Shown here piece after piece: positions 32,728 through 42,519 of a stretch of DNA of 64,000 nt. This DNA is from Rhodobacter sp. NTK016B (GTDB lineage Bacteria; Pseudomonadota; Alphaproteobacteria; Rhodobacterales; Rhodobacteraceae): assembly GCF_017303295.1 (NCBI RefSeq), contig NZ_JAFKOK010000006.1, forward strand, positions 62,001 through 126,000, given 5' to 3'. The stretch's first letter is position 1, and each line of letters starts with the position of its first letter. The notes beneath the pieces were generated by a model. That model did no database searches. It was not told where the DNA came from and worked only from the letters and a program-made list of their open reading frames with translations. A program made the translations under genes and the position numbers.

Positions 32728-34104
32728 ATGGACAGACAAGCCCAGGGATTGATGAACCGCGATGTTCAGGGCCAGTGGGTACGCCTGCAGACCCTGACTC
32801 GCGTGCGCTGGCTGGCGGCAAGCGGGCAGGTTTTCGCGCTGCTGATCGCGCATTACGTGTTCGATCTGTATTTCGCGCTCAGCCTGTGTCTGGCCGTCGT
32901 TGCGGTGTCGGCGGCGTCCAACCTGCTGTCGACCGTGGTTTTTCCGCGTTCGCGCCGGCTGTCGGAATCTGAAGCGCTGCTGACGCTGGTCTTTGACACG
33001 ACGCAGCTTGCGCTGCTGTTGTTCCTGACCGGAGGCATGAACAACCCGTTCGGCCTGCTGCTGATTGCGCCCGTGACCATCGCCGCGACCGCGCTGACCC
33101 TGCGCTCGGTGCTGATCCTCGGCGGGCTGGCGGTGGCGCTGGCCTCGCTGCTGGCCTTCTCGTTCGAGCCTTTGCGCACGGTGAACGGCGATATTCTGGT
33201 GCTGCCGGACCTGTTTCGCTTCGGGTTCTGGATCGCGCTGGTGATCGGCATCGCCTTTATCGGGCTCTATTCTCGCTCGGTCGCGGCCGAGAAGCATGCG
33301 CTGACCGAGGCGCTTCTGGCGACCTCGCTGGCATTGGCGCGTGAACAGAAGCTGACCGATCTGGGCGGCGTGGTCGCCGCCGCCGCGCATGAGCTGGGCA
33401 CACCCCTGGCGACCATCAAGCTGGTCTCGTCGGAACTGATCGACGCGCTCGACGATCCCGACCTGAAGGACGACGCGCGGCTTCTGCGCGAACAGGCCGA
33501 CCGCTGCCGTGCGATCCTGCGCTCAATGGGTCAGGCAGGAAAGACCGACCTGCATGTCCATCACGCGCCCATTGAGACCGTGCTAGAGGAAGCCGCCGCG
33601 CCGCATGCCGACCGAGGCAAGGCGCTGATTGTCGATATTGCGGGCGCCGAAGCGCGGCTGACAGAGATCCAGCGCCGCCCCGAGATCATCCACGGCCTGC
33701 GCAACCTGATCCAGAACGCGGTCGATTTCGCCCAGTCCAGCGTCTGGGTCGAGGCCGATCTTACACCCGATTCCCTGTCCGTCCGGGTGATCGATGACGG
33801 CCCGGGCTTTCCGCCGCATCTGCTGACCCGGATCGGCGACCCCTATCTGCGCGACCGCCATGGCGCCACCCCGCGTGACCAGACGCGGCCCGAATACGAA
33901 GGGATGGGGCTGGGGCTGTTCATCGCCAAGACGCTGCTGGCTCGGACCGGGGCCGAGGTGCGGTTTCGCAATTGCGCGGGCAACGGACATCCTCGCATGG
34001 CGCCGGGCGTGCGGTGCGGCGCGTTGGCCGAGGTCCGCTGGCCGCTATCGGCGATTCAGGCCGATCCGCGCCGTGCCTTGGGCGATAACGCGCCTATCCA
34101 TTGA
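32728..34104 (+). CDS. regB: Redox sensor histidine kinase RegB/PrrB/ActS
   Basis: Membrane sensor kinase that phosphorylates RegA under reducing conditions. The 458-aa protein has six membrane segments in the first 185 residues, with the quinone-binding GGMNNPF (102-108) in the second periplasmic region. The H-box AAAAHELGTPLATI holds His221, and the redox-active Cys260 lies in REQADRCRAIL. The kinase domain has N (LIQNAVDFA), G1 (DDGPGFP) and G2 (GMGLGLFIAK) boxes. ATG 32728 is the usual start; ATG 32752 is an alternative. All residues needed for redox sensing are present. Confidence 0.96.
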   Translation: MDRQAQGLMNRDVQGQWVRLQTLTRVRWLAASGQVFALLIAHYVFDLYFALSLCLAVVAVSAASNLLSTVVFPRSRRLSESEALLTLVFDTTQLALLLFLTGGMNNPFGLLLIAPVTIAATALTLRSVLILGGLAVALASLLAFSFEPLRTVNGDILVLPDLFRFGFWIALVIGIAFIGLYSRSVAAEKHALTEALLATSLALAREQKLTDLGGVVAAAAHELGTPLATIKLVSSELIDALDDPDLKDDARLLREQADRCRAILRSMGQAGKTDLHVHHAPIETVLEEAAAPHADRGKALIVDIAGAEARLTEIQRRPEIIHGLRNLIQNAVDFAQSSVWVEADLTPDSLSVRVIDDGPGFPPHLLTRIGDPYLRDRHGATPRDQTRPEYEGMGLGLFIAKTLLARTGAEVRFRNCAGNGHPRMAPGVRCGALAEVRWPLSAIQADPRRALGDNAPIH

Positions 34105-34239
34105 TGGCAGGCGGATTCTTGCCGATGTTTACCCCGACTTAACCATTCTGACGAAATCTGGGTTCCTCCCGGGAATCGGCTCTTCGTCAAGCGAAAGCGA
34201 CTGCGCCGCGTCTCCTGGTCCGCGAATTTGGGGGAATTC

Positions 34240-35805
34240 ATGCCCGCGTCACTAACCTTCGCGCTCGTTCTTACAGGCACTTCGGCGCTGACGGTGCTGG
34301 GTATTTTGTTGCTGGTCGGCGCGCTTCGCGGGCCGCGGGGCTCGGCAATTCAGCCACTCGGTCCCGGCGGCGATGCCGCCTTTCTGATCGATTCCGGCGC
34401 GCTGATCGATGTCAATCCGCGGGGCGCGTCCCTGCTGGATTCCCTGCGGCACAGTGACAAGGGCGCGGGCGAGGACTGGACGCGATTGTCGCGCTTCCTG
34501 ATGACCGAATTCCCCGATTTTCAGGACCGGCTCGACGGGTTGCCCGTCTCTCAGCAGGCTCGGGTTCCGGGCCGCGACGACAACGGGCTGGAATTGACGC
34601 TGGAATGGGTCGCCGGCGCGGTCCGGGTGGTGGTGATCGACACCCGCGCCGAAGATGCCAGTGTTGTGCTGGACCGGCTAAGCTATCGCGCGCTGCAAGA
34701 CGAACTGACCTTGCTGCGTGAGGTGACGGAACAAGCCCCGCTTCTTTTGTGGCGCGAAGACAGCGAGTCGCGCATCACCTGGGCCAATGCCGCCTATCTG
34801 AAATGCCTGACCGACGCGCGGCCGGGCGAAGCCCTGCGGTGGCCGATGCCGGTTCTGTTCAACAGCGTGAACGAACCCGGCAGCCCGCCGGCCCGCGCCA
34901 CCCATATCGGCGCGCGCAAGTCGTGGTTCGATATCTCGCGGGTCGAACATCCCTCGGGCACGCTGAATTTCGCCGTGCCCGCCGACGCCGCCCACCGGGC
35001 CGAACGCGCGAAGCATGAATTCGTGCAGACGCTGACCAAGACCTTCGCCACGTTGCCGATCGGGCTGGCAGTTTTCGACCGCTCGCGCCGGCTGCAGATG
35101 TTCAATCCGGCGTTGACGGATCTGACCGGGCTGGAACCCGAATTCCTGCTGTCGAAGCCGGGGATCGAAGGGTTCCTCAACCGGATGCGCGACAAGCACG
35201 TCCTGCCCGAGCCGCGTGATTATCGCAGCTGGGCCAAGCGCTTGCTGGATATCGAGATGAGCGCGCCCACCGGCGGTTTCGAAGAAACATGGAGCCTGTC
35301 TTCGGGCCAGACGTTCCGCGTCAGCGCCAATCCCCATCCCGACGGCGCGCTGGCCTTCCTGATCGAGGACATCACCTCGGAAACGCATCTGACGCGCAAT
35401 GTCCGCGCCGAAATGGAAACGAGCCAGTCGGTGCTGAACCAGCTCGACGATGCGATCGCGGTCTTTGCGCCGAATGGCGAATTGCTGCTGACCAATACCG
35501 CTTTTTCCGAACTCTGGACGCTTGACGGGGAAGAGACCCTGACCGCCGTCACCCTGCCCGAGGCGCTGGAAAACTGGCGCGAGGCCGGGGACGACCCCGA
35601 ATTGTGGAACAAGGTCGCGGCCCTGACCCGCGCCCCGCGCTCGGAAGCGACGGCGATCCGCGGGCTGATGCGGCTGCCGGATGGCGAGACGCTGCAGGTC
35701 GATGCGCGGCGTACCTCGACCGGGGCGGTCATGATCACTTTCGCCCCGCGCGAACGACCGGCACCGGAAAGCAGCCGCGCGCAGGTTCTGCGCGCCAGCG
35801 CCTGA
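34240..35805 (+). CDS. Membrane-anchored PAS protein without kinase domain
   Basis: A 521-aa protein: one N-terminal membrane segment (FALVLTGTSALTVLGILLLVGAL), then at least three PAS-like repeats. The clearest are LLLWREDSESRITWANAAYLKCL, AVFDRSRRLQMFNPALTDLTGL and DDAIAVFAPNGELLLTNTAFSELW. No H-box or ATPase domain follows; it ends with a short Arg- and Pro-rich tail. Related genes in this family often continue into a DivL-like kinase, so this one is either a truncated or a signalling-adaptor form. ATG 34240 has GGGGGAA upstream. Confidence 0.75.
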   Translation: MPASLTFALVLTGTSALTVLGILLLVGALRGPRGSAIQPLGPGGDAAFLIDSGALIDVNPRGASLLDSLRHSDKGAGEDWTRLSRFLMTEFPDFQDRLDGLPVSQQARVPGRDDNGLELTLEWVAGAVRVVVIDTRAEDASVVLDRLSYRALQDELTLLREVTEQAPLLLWREDSESRITWANAAYLKCLTDARPGEALRWPMPVLFNSVNEPGSPPARATHIGARKSWFDISRVEHPSGTLNFAVPADAAHRAERAKHEFVQTLTKTFATLPIGLAVFDRSRRLQMFNPALTDLTGLEPEFLLSKPGIEGFLNRMRDKHVLPEPRDYRSWAKRLLDIEMSAPTGGFEETWSLSSGQTFRVSANPHPDGALAFLIEDITSETHLTRNVRAEMETSQSVLNQLDDAIAVFAPNGELLLTNTAFSELWTLDGEETLTAVTLPEALENWREAGDDPELWNKVAALTRAPRSEATAIRGLMRLPDGETLQVDARRTSTGAVMITFAPRERPAPESSRAQVLRASA

Positions 35806-35848
35806 CGGAGCGGGTCACGACCGGCGGACATGCGCCCCCTTAAAACGA

Positions 35849-35878
35849 GAAACGCCGGGTCCTCCGACCCGGCGTTTC
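35849..35878. terminator. Bidirectional terminator between the PAS gene and trxA
   Basis: GAAACGCCGGGTC (35849-35861) and GACCCGGCGTTTC (35866-35878) form a perfect 13-bp stem with a CTCC loop, A/T-rich at its base on both sides, located between two convergent genes. Confidence 0.85.
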
Positions 35879-35900
35879 CCTGCCAACTTGGGTGAAGGGC

Positions 35901-36221
35901 TCAGATCGAGCCTTCAATCCAGCTTTGCAGCGCAGCCTTGGGCGCCGCGCCGACCTTGTTGGCGACAATCTGGCCGTCCTTGACGAGGAACAGCGCCGGG
36001 ATGCCACGGATTCCCATGGCGGCGGTCACCTGCGGGTTCTCATCGACATTGACCTTGGCGATCTTGACGCGGCCTTCGAACTGTTCCGACAGCTCTTCCA
36101 GCGCCGGGCCGATCTGCTTGCACGGGCCGCACCATTCGGCCCAGAAATCGATGACGACGGGCAGGTCGCTGTTGCGCACTTCCTCGTCAAAAGTGGCGTC
36201 GGTCACGGGAAAAGTAGCCAT
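35901..36221 (-). CDS. trxA: Thioredoxin 1
   Basis: A 106-aa cytoplasmic dithiol reductase with the canonical active site WCGPC (Cys31, Cys34), the [10 protein letters not shown] context, and the cis-Pro loop [18 protein letters not shown] 36221 is preceded by CAGGAG. It sits 60 nt downstream of addA on the same strand and is followed by a strong hairpin terminator, so it may be transcribed both with addA and from its own promoter. Confidence 0.97.
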   Translation of the reverse strand: MATFPVTDATFDEEVRNSDLPVVIDFWAEWCGPCKQIGPALEELSEQFEGRVKIAKVNVDENPQVTAAMGIRGIPALFLVKDGQIVANKVGAAPKAALQSWIEGSI

Positions 36222-36281
36222 GTCGGAATCTCCTGACGGAATCGGGTGCTGTGGGGGGCTTAACTTCGGGTCTGCTTCTAA

Positions 36282-39200
36282 CTAGGAACCCCCCGGATCG
36301 GGGTCAAGGGCGGCCCGTTCGAGCGCCGCCACGACCACCTCGGCCGAAAGCGGCATCAGCGTCGCGGTCGCGGTCCACAAAAGCGCGCAATCGACCCGGC
36401 GATCAGGATAAACCCCGCACAGCAGATGCGCATAGGCGCCCATTTGCCGCAACAGCCCCTCGGGCACCGCATCGGCACTGGCAGGAACCTGTCGGTTGGA
36501 TTTGAAATCGACCGCAAGTACCCGGTCGGGCGTGACGATCAGCCGGTCGATCACGCCCCAGATCGGCTGATCGTTCCACGTGCCCGACAGCGCCACCTCG
36601 ACCAGCGCGTCGGGGCCCATGACGGACGCAAGCGCGGGCGCGTCCAGAACGGCCAGCGCTTGCGCCAATGCCTCGGGACCGCCTTGATGCCCGGCGATCA
36701 GGATCTCACCCCGCTCGGCGCGCAGATCGGGCGGCAGGGGCGCCAGATGTTCCAGCAGAACGTGGATCAGCGTGCCGCGCGCCATCGCCTGCTCGCTATC
36801 CTCGGGCGGGCCGCCATCGAGCAGCGGCAACGCCTTGGCCCCGCCCAGCGCGGACGGCGTCAGCACGGGCGCGCGATGCGGCAGGACGGGCACGGGCGGC
36901 AGGTCGATAAACGGCGCGGCCTCGGTCGTCTGGCGCGCGGAACCGGGCTGCGCTTCGGGCCAGTCGCCATGGACATGCCGCTGCCCCGGTCCGGTGGGTG
37001 ATTCCAGCGGCACAGTGCCCAGCGCAGGCAGAGCATTGGCGACGCTCTGATACCAGCAGGGCTTGTCGACCTCGCCCGCGCCGCAAACGATGAGCCAGCT
37101 TTCCGCCCGCGTCAGCGCGACATAGAGCAGGCGGTCGCCCTCTTCGCTGCGCAGATCCAGATCGTGCTGATCGGCCTCGCGCTGCAGATCGGTCGCGTTG
37201 TCCTTCGTCGCGCGCAGGATCGGCACACCCGCAGCCACGGTCACGGCACCGCCGCGCGGGTCCTGCCGATAGGCGGTGTCAGGCAGGATGACGATGGGCG
37301 ATTCCAGCCCTTTCGAGCCATGTACCGTCATCACCCGGATGCAGCGCCCCTTGCCTTCGGCTTGTCGCTGAACCTCGGCATCCGAGGCATCGAGCCAACC
37401 AAGGAACCCGTCGAGCGAGGGGACATGCCCCTGCTCGTAAGCCATGGCCAGATCGACGAAGGCTTCCAGCGCATCCTCGGCCTCGGCGCCGAAACGAGCG
37501 CGGATGCGGCGGCGACCATCGTGCCGGGTGAGCACGCGCTCGATCAGTTCGTAGGGACGCAGGAAATCGACCTGATCGCGCAGGTCGTTCAGCACGCTCA
37601 GGATCGCCTCATGACCGGCGGGGTCCTTGCGCATCTTTTCCCACAGATAGCCCGGCCGCCCCTGCGCCAGACGGAACAGCGCGTCTTCGTCCAGCCCGAA
37701 CAGCGGCGACCGCAGCACCGTGGCCAGCGACAGGTCGTCTTCGGGCAAGGCAAGGAAGCGCAACAGCGCGATCAGATCCTTGACCGCCAGAACCTCGCCC
37801 AGCGCCAGCCGGTCGGCCCCGGCGATTTCCAGGCCCTCGGCCTTGCAGGCGCGGATGATGGCGTGAAACAGCAGCCGACGGCGGCGAACAAGGATCAGCA
37901 CGTCGCCTTCGTGGATCGGGCGCGGGCCGTCACCGGTCTGGATCTGCTCGCCCCGGTCCAGCATGGCGCGGATCTCGGCGGCAAGACGGCGGGCCAGTTC
38001 GGCCTCGGCATTGTCGGGGGACGGCCGGTCGATCGGATCTTCCCAGTCGGTTTCCTCGGCCTTGTCGGGCTTGGGGATCGCGGGCCACAGATCGACGCGG
38101 CCCGGCATCGCGGGATGAAACGCCAGATGCTCGGGCGTGCCCCCAAGGCCGCCGGCATCCTGCGCGAAACACTGATCGACAAGCCGCAACACCGCGTCCG
38201 ACGAGCGGAACGAGTGCTTCAGCTCCATCCGGTTGAGATGCTGCTGCGACGCGGCCATACGCGCGTCGAAACGGTCGCGCGTGGTCTCGAACCCCTGCAG
38301 GTCGGCGCCCTGAAACGAATAGATCGACTGCTTGCGGTCGCCGACGACGAAGATCGTGCGCTCGGTCTCGCGCGCGCCCTCACCCCCGGTGAATTCCTGC
38401 GTCAGAAGGTCGATCACCTGCCACTGTCCGGGCGAGGTATCCTGCGCCTCGTCGACAAGGATATGGTCGATTCCGCCATCGAGCTTGAACAGAACCCATT
38501 GTGCGACTTCGCTTTTCGACAGCAGATCGCGCGCAAGGCGGATCAGGTCGTCGAAATCCAGCCAGCCGCGCGCGGCCTTCGCGGCATCGAGCGCAGGCAG
38601 CCATGCGCGCGCGAAGGCATGCAAAGCGGCGGTGGCATCGCGCGAGGCAAGCGAAAGGCGCAGCAGGCGCGCGGCCTCGACGCGTTCACCAAGCTGATCG
38701 AGCGCATCCAGATCGTCGGGGCCGATCAGCTTTTGCGTGGGCTTTGTCGCGTGTTTGCCGGTCTTGGCGGTGAAGGGCTCTTTCGCCCCGGCCCCGGTCA
38801 GCAGCTTTTCTTCCAGCACTGGCAGCGCTTCGAGCCCCGGCACCAGCCCGAACAGCGCATCCGCCAGCTTGTTGTCGTTGGCCCCGCCCTGCCGCAGCTT
38901 GGGGATCAGACGCGCGAAGAGATCCCCCTCGTCCCCGTCGAAAACGCTGGCCAGCATCCCGTCCAGGGTCGCGCCTTTGGGCACGTCGAACAGCCGGTCC
39001 AGATCGGGCGCATCGCCGGTAAAGGCGTCGCGGTGGCGGCCAAGATCCGCGAGCAGCTTGGCGAACGCCTCTTCCCCCAGCAGGGTCAGGACGGCTCGCA
39101 GGATGGTCGCATCGGGGCCGCTGGCCAGCCGATCCAGCAGATCCATGCGCAATTGCTGCAGGCTGCGTTCCTCGATCTCGGTGAAATCGGGCGAAACCGC

Positions 39201-39605
39201 CGCTTCCAGCGGAAACCGGCGCAGCAGAGCCGAACAAAAGGCGTGAATCGTCTGGATTTTCAGCCCGCCCGGCGTTTCGATCGCGCGGGCGAACAAGCGC
39301 CGGGCGCGGGGCAGGATGTCGGGGTCGAGATGCGCTTCGCCCATCTCGCGCAGCTGCGCGATCAGCGCCGCGTCGTCCAGCATCGCCCAGCCGCCCAGCC
39401 GCGCGAACAGCCGGTTCTGCATCTCGCTGGCGGCGGCCTTGGTATAGGTCAGGCACAGGATGCGCTGCGGGGGAGTGCCGTTCAGCAAGAGCCGCGCCAC
39501 CCGGTCGATCAGCACCTTGGTCTTGCCCGAACCGGCATTGGCCGACAGCCATGTCGAGGCCCGCGGATCGGCCGCGCGGATCTGGTTCAGCGAGGCTTCA
39601 TTCAT
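36282..39605 (-). CDS. addA: ATP-dependent helicase/nuclease AddA
   Basis: Large subunit of AddAB, the double-strand-break resection enzyme of alphaproteobacteria. The 1107-aa protein has the UvrD-family Walker A ANAGSGKT near residue 25, the Walker B segment HILVDEAQDTSPGQW, the later helicase motif VMTVHGSKGLESPIVIL, and the C-terminal RecB-like nuclease site AVDFKSNRQVP. ATG 39605 overlaps the end of addB by 8 nt. The addA-addB-tsaE order on one strand, with trxA after it, is a standard arrangement in this family. Confidence 0.96.
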   Translation of the reverse strand: MNEASLNQIRAADPRASTWLSANAGSGKTKVLIDRVARLLLNGTPPQRILCLTYTKAAASEMQNRLFARLGGWAMLDDAALIAQLREMGEAHLDPDILPRARRLFARAIETPGGLKIQTIHAFCSALLRRFPLEAAVSPDFTEIEERSLQQLRMDLLDRLASGPDATILRAVLTLLGEEAFAKLLADLGRHRDAFTGDAPDLDRLFDVPKGATLDGMLASVFDGDEGDLFARLIPKLRQGGANDNKLADALFGLVPGLEALPVLEEKLLTGAGAKEPFTAKTGKHATKPTQKLIGPDDLDALDQLGERVEAARLLRLSLASRDATAALHAFARAWLPALDAAKAARGWLDFDDLIRLARDLLSKSEVAQWVLFKLDGGIDHILVDEAQDTSPGQWQVIDLLTQEFTGGEGARETERTIFVVGDRKQSIYSFQGADLQGFETTRDRFDARMAASQQHLNRMELKHSFRSSDAVLRLVDQCFAQDAGGLGGTPEHLAFHPAMPGRVDLWPAIPKPDKAEETDWEDPIDRPSPDNAEAELARRLAAEIRAMLDRGEQIQTGDGPRPIHEGDVLILVRRRRLLFHAIIRACKAEGLEIAGADRLALGEVLAVKDLIALLRFLALPEDDLSLATVLRSPLFGLDEDALFRLAQGRPGYLWEKMRKDPAGHEAILSVLNDLRDQVDFLRPYELIERVLTRHDGRRRIRARFGAEAEDALEAFVDLAMAYEQGHVPSLDGFLGWLDASDAEVQRQAEGKGRCIRVMTVHGSKGLESPIVILPDTAYRQDPRGGAVTVAAGVPILRATKDNATDLQREADQHDLDLRSEEGDRLLYVALTRAESWLIVCGAGEVDKPCWYQSVANALPALGTVPLESPTGPGQRHVHGDWPEAQPGSARQTTEAAPFIDLPPVPVLPHRAPVLTPSALGGAKALPLLDGGPPEDSEQAMARGTLIHVLLEHLAPLPPDLRAERGEILIAGHQGGPEALAQALAVLDAPALASVMGPDALVEVALSGTWNDQPIWGVIDRLIVTPDRVLAVDFKSNRQVPASADAVPEGLLRQMGAYAHLLCGVYPDRRVDCALLWTATATLMPLSAEVVVAALERAALDPDPGGS

Positions 39606-42519
39606 CGTGGTCTCCGACGCGCAGGGTTTCGGGCCGGTCGGTGATCTCCCATTCGCCGCGCCGTGACAGCGCATCGTAATCGCCTGCGCGGTCTTCGAAT
39701 TTCGGCGCGCGAAGGGCGGTGAAACCCTGATCCGGCTTGCGGTAGGTGGCGATAAAACGCAACAGCCGCGCGCGGGTATCGGCGACGCTGTCGGGGTCGG
39801 CCTCGCCGTCGCGCCGCGCAAATTTCGAACCGAGCGAGACGAATTCAGCCAGAGCCACGTCGCCCGCGCCGATGCCGAACGCGTCCTGCATCGCCATCAG
39901 CGCCAGCAGTTTGAGCTGGATGTTGAAATGCACCACCTCCTTCGCGCCGGGCAGCGCGCCGGTCTTGTAATCGTAGATCTGCAGCCGCCCGTCGGGCAGT
40001 CGGTCGATGCGGTCGGGTTTCCCGGTCAGCGTGAAGGGCGGCTCGGCCAGTGTCATCGCGCCTTTCTGTTCGCTCAGCACCGGGGTGCCGGGAAGCGCCG
40101 CGTTCCAGGTGACGAAATCCTGCGCCACCGGATCGAGCCGCGCGCGCCAGTGCTGGCGGGTCGCGGGCCAGGGGCAATACGCGTCCAGCACCTGTTCCGC
40201 GATCCGCAGAAAGGCCTCGCGGTCGGGCGGCGTGCCGGGCGGATGGGATTTGAGATATTCCTCGGGCACCCGGTGCAGCACCGTGCCGCGCAGTCGCGCA
40301 TCGGCCTGCGGAGACAGCGGGTCCAGCCGCGAAAGCTTGAGAATCCGCTCGGCATAGATGTGGTAAGGGTCGCGGATCAGCATCTCGACCCGCGTCACCG
40401 GCAGCCCGCTCAGCCGCGCCTTTGCAGGCGGCGCGGGCGCAGGGCGCGGGTTGCGGCGCGCGCTGGCCTCCGGCACCGCGCGCAGATCGGCGTCGAGGAT
40501 CTGTGCCTGCTGCAGCCAGTGGCGCCCCCGTTCGCGCATCGCCGCCAGCGCGGCATCGCCCCCCTGCCCCGGCAGCCCCGCAATCAGGTTGGTCAGCCGG
40601 TTGAGCCAGCGCGACGGCACGGTCTGCGCCTCGGCATTGCGCGCGGCGCGCGACAGCACCACGTTGGGCGCCCCGGCGGCCTGTTGGAAATCATGCGCGG
40701 ACAGACCGATCTGGCGCTCTGGCAGCAACAGCCCGGCATCGCGCCGCATCTGCCGGTTGAACCACGGGTCCGGGCTGGGGGCCGAGGGCCATGTCCCCTC
40801 GGTTAGCCCGCCAAGGATCACCAGATCCGCCCCCTGCGCGCGGGCTTCCAGCGTACCCCAGATCATCACCTCAGGGTGGCTTTGGGTGATCTCGCGCACC
40901 TCTTTGCCGACGAACAGAGCGTCCAGAATGGCCAGATAATCGCGCCCGGTGACGGCGCCGCCATGCGGGGCGTGAAGCGTCAGCTCGTCGAACAGCGCGC
41001 GGGCGGCGCGGCCTGCCTCTTTCAGCCACAGCTCGCCCGTGCCCTCCTCGGTGCCGCCGGCAAGAAGCGTGGCGAATGCCTCGTGCGCCGCGACCCAGTC
41101 TTCCAGCGGGCGCTCACCCTCCTCGGGCCTTGTCTCCAGCGCCCCGGACAGCCACGCGGCCCAGTCACCGCGCTCGGGCCCCCTGGCGGCGAAATCGGCC
41201 AACGCGTCGGCGTCGGGGAAAGGCACGGCGAAGCGGCGCAGATAAAGCTCCAGATCGCGCAGATGGCGCAGGTGATCGCCCCGCCCGCCCGCGCTATGGG
41301 CGAGCGGATGCTTGAGCAGCGCGATCAGCGCCTCGGCGGTCACGGTGCCGGTGAGCAACTCGGCCGTCTGGCGCAGGAAGCGGCCCGGCGCAGACAGGCC
41401 CAGCGGCCGCCCGGCGCTATCATCGGGTGTCAGGTGCCAGCGGTCGAGCGCAGCGGTAACCCGGCGCGCAAGCGTCCGGTCGGGGGTGATCAGCGCAGCA
41501 CGCTTGCCGCACACGGCGGCGTCGCGCAGACACAGCGCAATCGCCTGTGCCTCGGCGCGGGGGCTGGGGGCCTCGATCAGCGACAGATGCGCGGTGGCCT
41601 TGTGCAGATCGCCCAGCGCAGGCCCGTCGCGCAGCCATTGATCGGTCACAGGTGCGGGCCGAAGCGCCAGCGAAATCAGCGTGTTGCGCGCGGCATCGGG
41701 CGCCGGGGCCTCAGACCAGCCCTGAACCGCCCGTGGCGGCAGGTCGAGCGCGGCCATCAGATGTGCATAGCGGAATTGCGGATGGTCTTCGGATTCCAGC
41801 GGCTCATCAAGCTGCCGCCACACCGCGTCCGGCAGGTCGAAATCGAAACCCGGCAGGACCAGCGCGCCCTGCGGCAGACGGCTGACCGCGTGCATCAGCA
41901 TCGCATTCGGCCCGCGCGAACCGGTGGAACCGGCGACGATGATCGGGTGCGCGGGCGGCGCGTCCTGCCAGTCGGCGACAAGCTGCGTCACGGCGGCGCG
42001 CAGCCGGGCCTGCCCGCCTGAGGCCGGGCCCAGAAACCGCGCGATCAGCCGGATGAAGCGCAGCGAGCGATCCCAGTGCAGCGAATGCTGCGACACGTCG
42101 AGATCGTCGAGGATCTCCATCGACACGCCCTCGCCCTGCATCTCGTCGAGCAGGCCGAACAGGCTTTCGGCCAGCGAGAAGGCCGCCGAAGTCGGGCCCA
42201 GATCGGGTTCGGCCTGCAACAACTGGCGGATCAGCTGGGACAGTTCGAACCGGGTGCGCAGGGGCGGATCGACCTCGCCGCCCGCGATCTCGGTCAGCAA
42301 CCGGATCCGGGGCAGAAAGCCCGGACCTTGGGTCATCAGCGCTTCCCTCAGCCGGGTCTGCATTCGCGCGGTGTTCACCAGCACGTCGCAGCGCGCCAGC
42401 GCCTCGGGCGGCTGACCGGCAAACCGCGCCCGCAAACCGCGCGCCAGCTCGGCGGGGAAATCCGCGCCGGGGGCCACGCCAAAGACGCGGGGCGCGCCGT
42501 TGGGTTCAAAGATCTGCAA
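39598..42519 (-). CDS. addB: Double-strand break repair protein AddB
   Basis: AddB subunit, 973 aa, with a divergent UvrD-like N-terminal part and a C-terminal RecB nuclease domain (GKPDRIDRLPDGRLQIYDYKTG, the YDYKTG catalytic motif). I take the start as TTG 42519 because GGGAGG lies 6 nt upstream and the translation then begins close to the conserved FEPNGAPRVFGVAPGADFP. This start overlaps the end of tsaE by 14 nt. The frame is open for another 50 codons upstream, but those lie within tsaE. The classical N-terminal Walker A is not evident, as is common in AddB. Confidence 0.93.
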   Translation of the reverse strand: MQIFEPNGAPRVFGVAPGADFPAELARGLRARFAGQPPEALARCDVLVNTARMQTRLREALMTQGPGFLPRIRLLTEIAGGEVDPPLRTRFELSQLIRQLLQAEPDLGPTSAAFSLAESLFGLLDEMQGEGVSMEILDDLDVSQHSLHWDRSLRFIRLIARFLGPASGGQARLRAAVTQLVADWQDAPPAHPIIVAGSTGSRGPNAMLMHAVSRLPQGALVLPGFDFDLPDAVWRQLDEPLESEDHPQFRYAHLMAALDLPPRAVQGWSEAPAPDAARNTLISLALRPAPVTDQWLRDGPALGDLHKATAHLSLIEAPSPRAEAQAIALCLRDAAVCGKRAALITPDRTLARRVTAALDRWHLTPDDSAGRPLGLSAPGRFLRQTAELLTGTVTAEALIALLKHPLAHSAGGRGDHLRHLRDLELYLRRFAVPFPDADALADFAARGPERGDWAAWLSGALETRPEEGERPLEDWVAAHEAFATLLAGGTEEGTGELWLKEAGRAARALFDELTLHAPHGGAVTGRDYLAILDALFVGKEVREITQSHPEVMIWGTLEARAQGADLVILGGLTEGTWPSAPSPDPWFNRQMRRDAGLLLPERQIGLSAHDFQQAAGAPNVVLSRAARNAEAQTVPSRWLNRLTNLIAGLPGQGGDAALAAMRERGRHWLQQAQILDADLRAVPEASARRNPRPAPAPPAKARLSGLPVTRVEMLIRDPYHIYAERILKLSRLDPLSPQADARLRGTVLHRVPEEYLKSHPPGTPPDREAFLRIAEQVLDAYCPWPATRQHWRARLDPVAQDFVTWNAALPGTPVLSEQKGAMTLAEPPFTLTGKPDRIDRLPDGRLQIYDYKTGALPGAKEVVHFNIQLKLLALMAMQDAFGIGAGDVALAEFVSLGSKFARRDGEADPDSVADTRARLLRFIATYRKPDQGFTALRAPKFEDRAGDYDALSRRGEWEITDRPETLRVGDHDE

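Noticed and set aside
37164-39644. Very long plus-strand open frame opposite addA (826 codons)
   Set aside because: Antisense to a gene with all AddA motifs. The predicted protein is a low-complexity Arg/Gln/His/Leu mix, the usual shadow of a G+C-rich gene.
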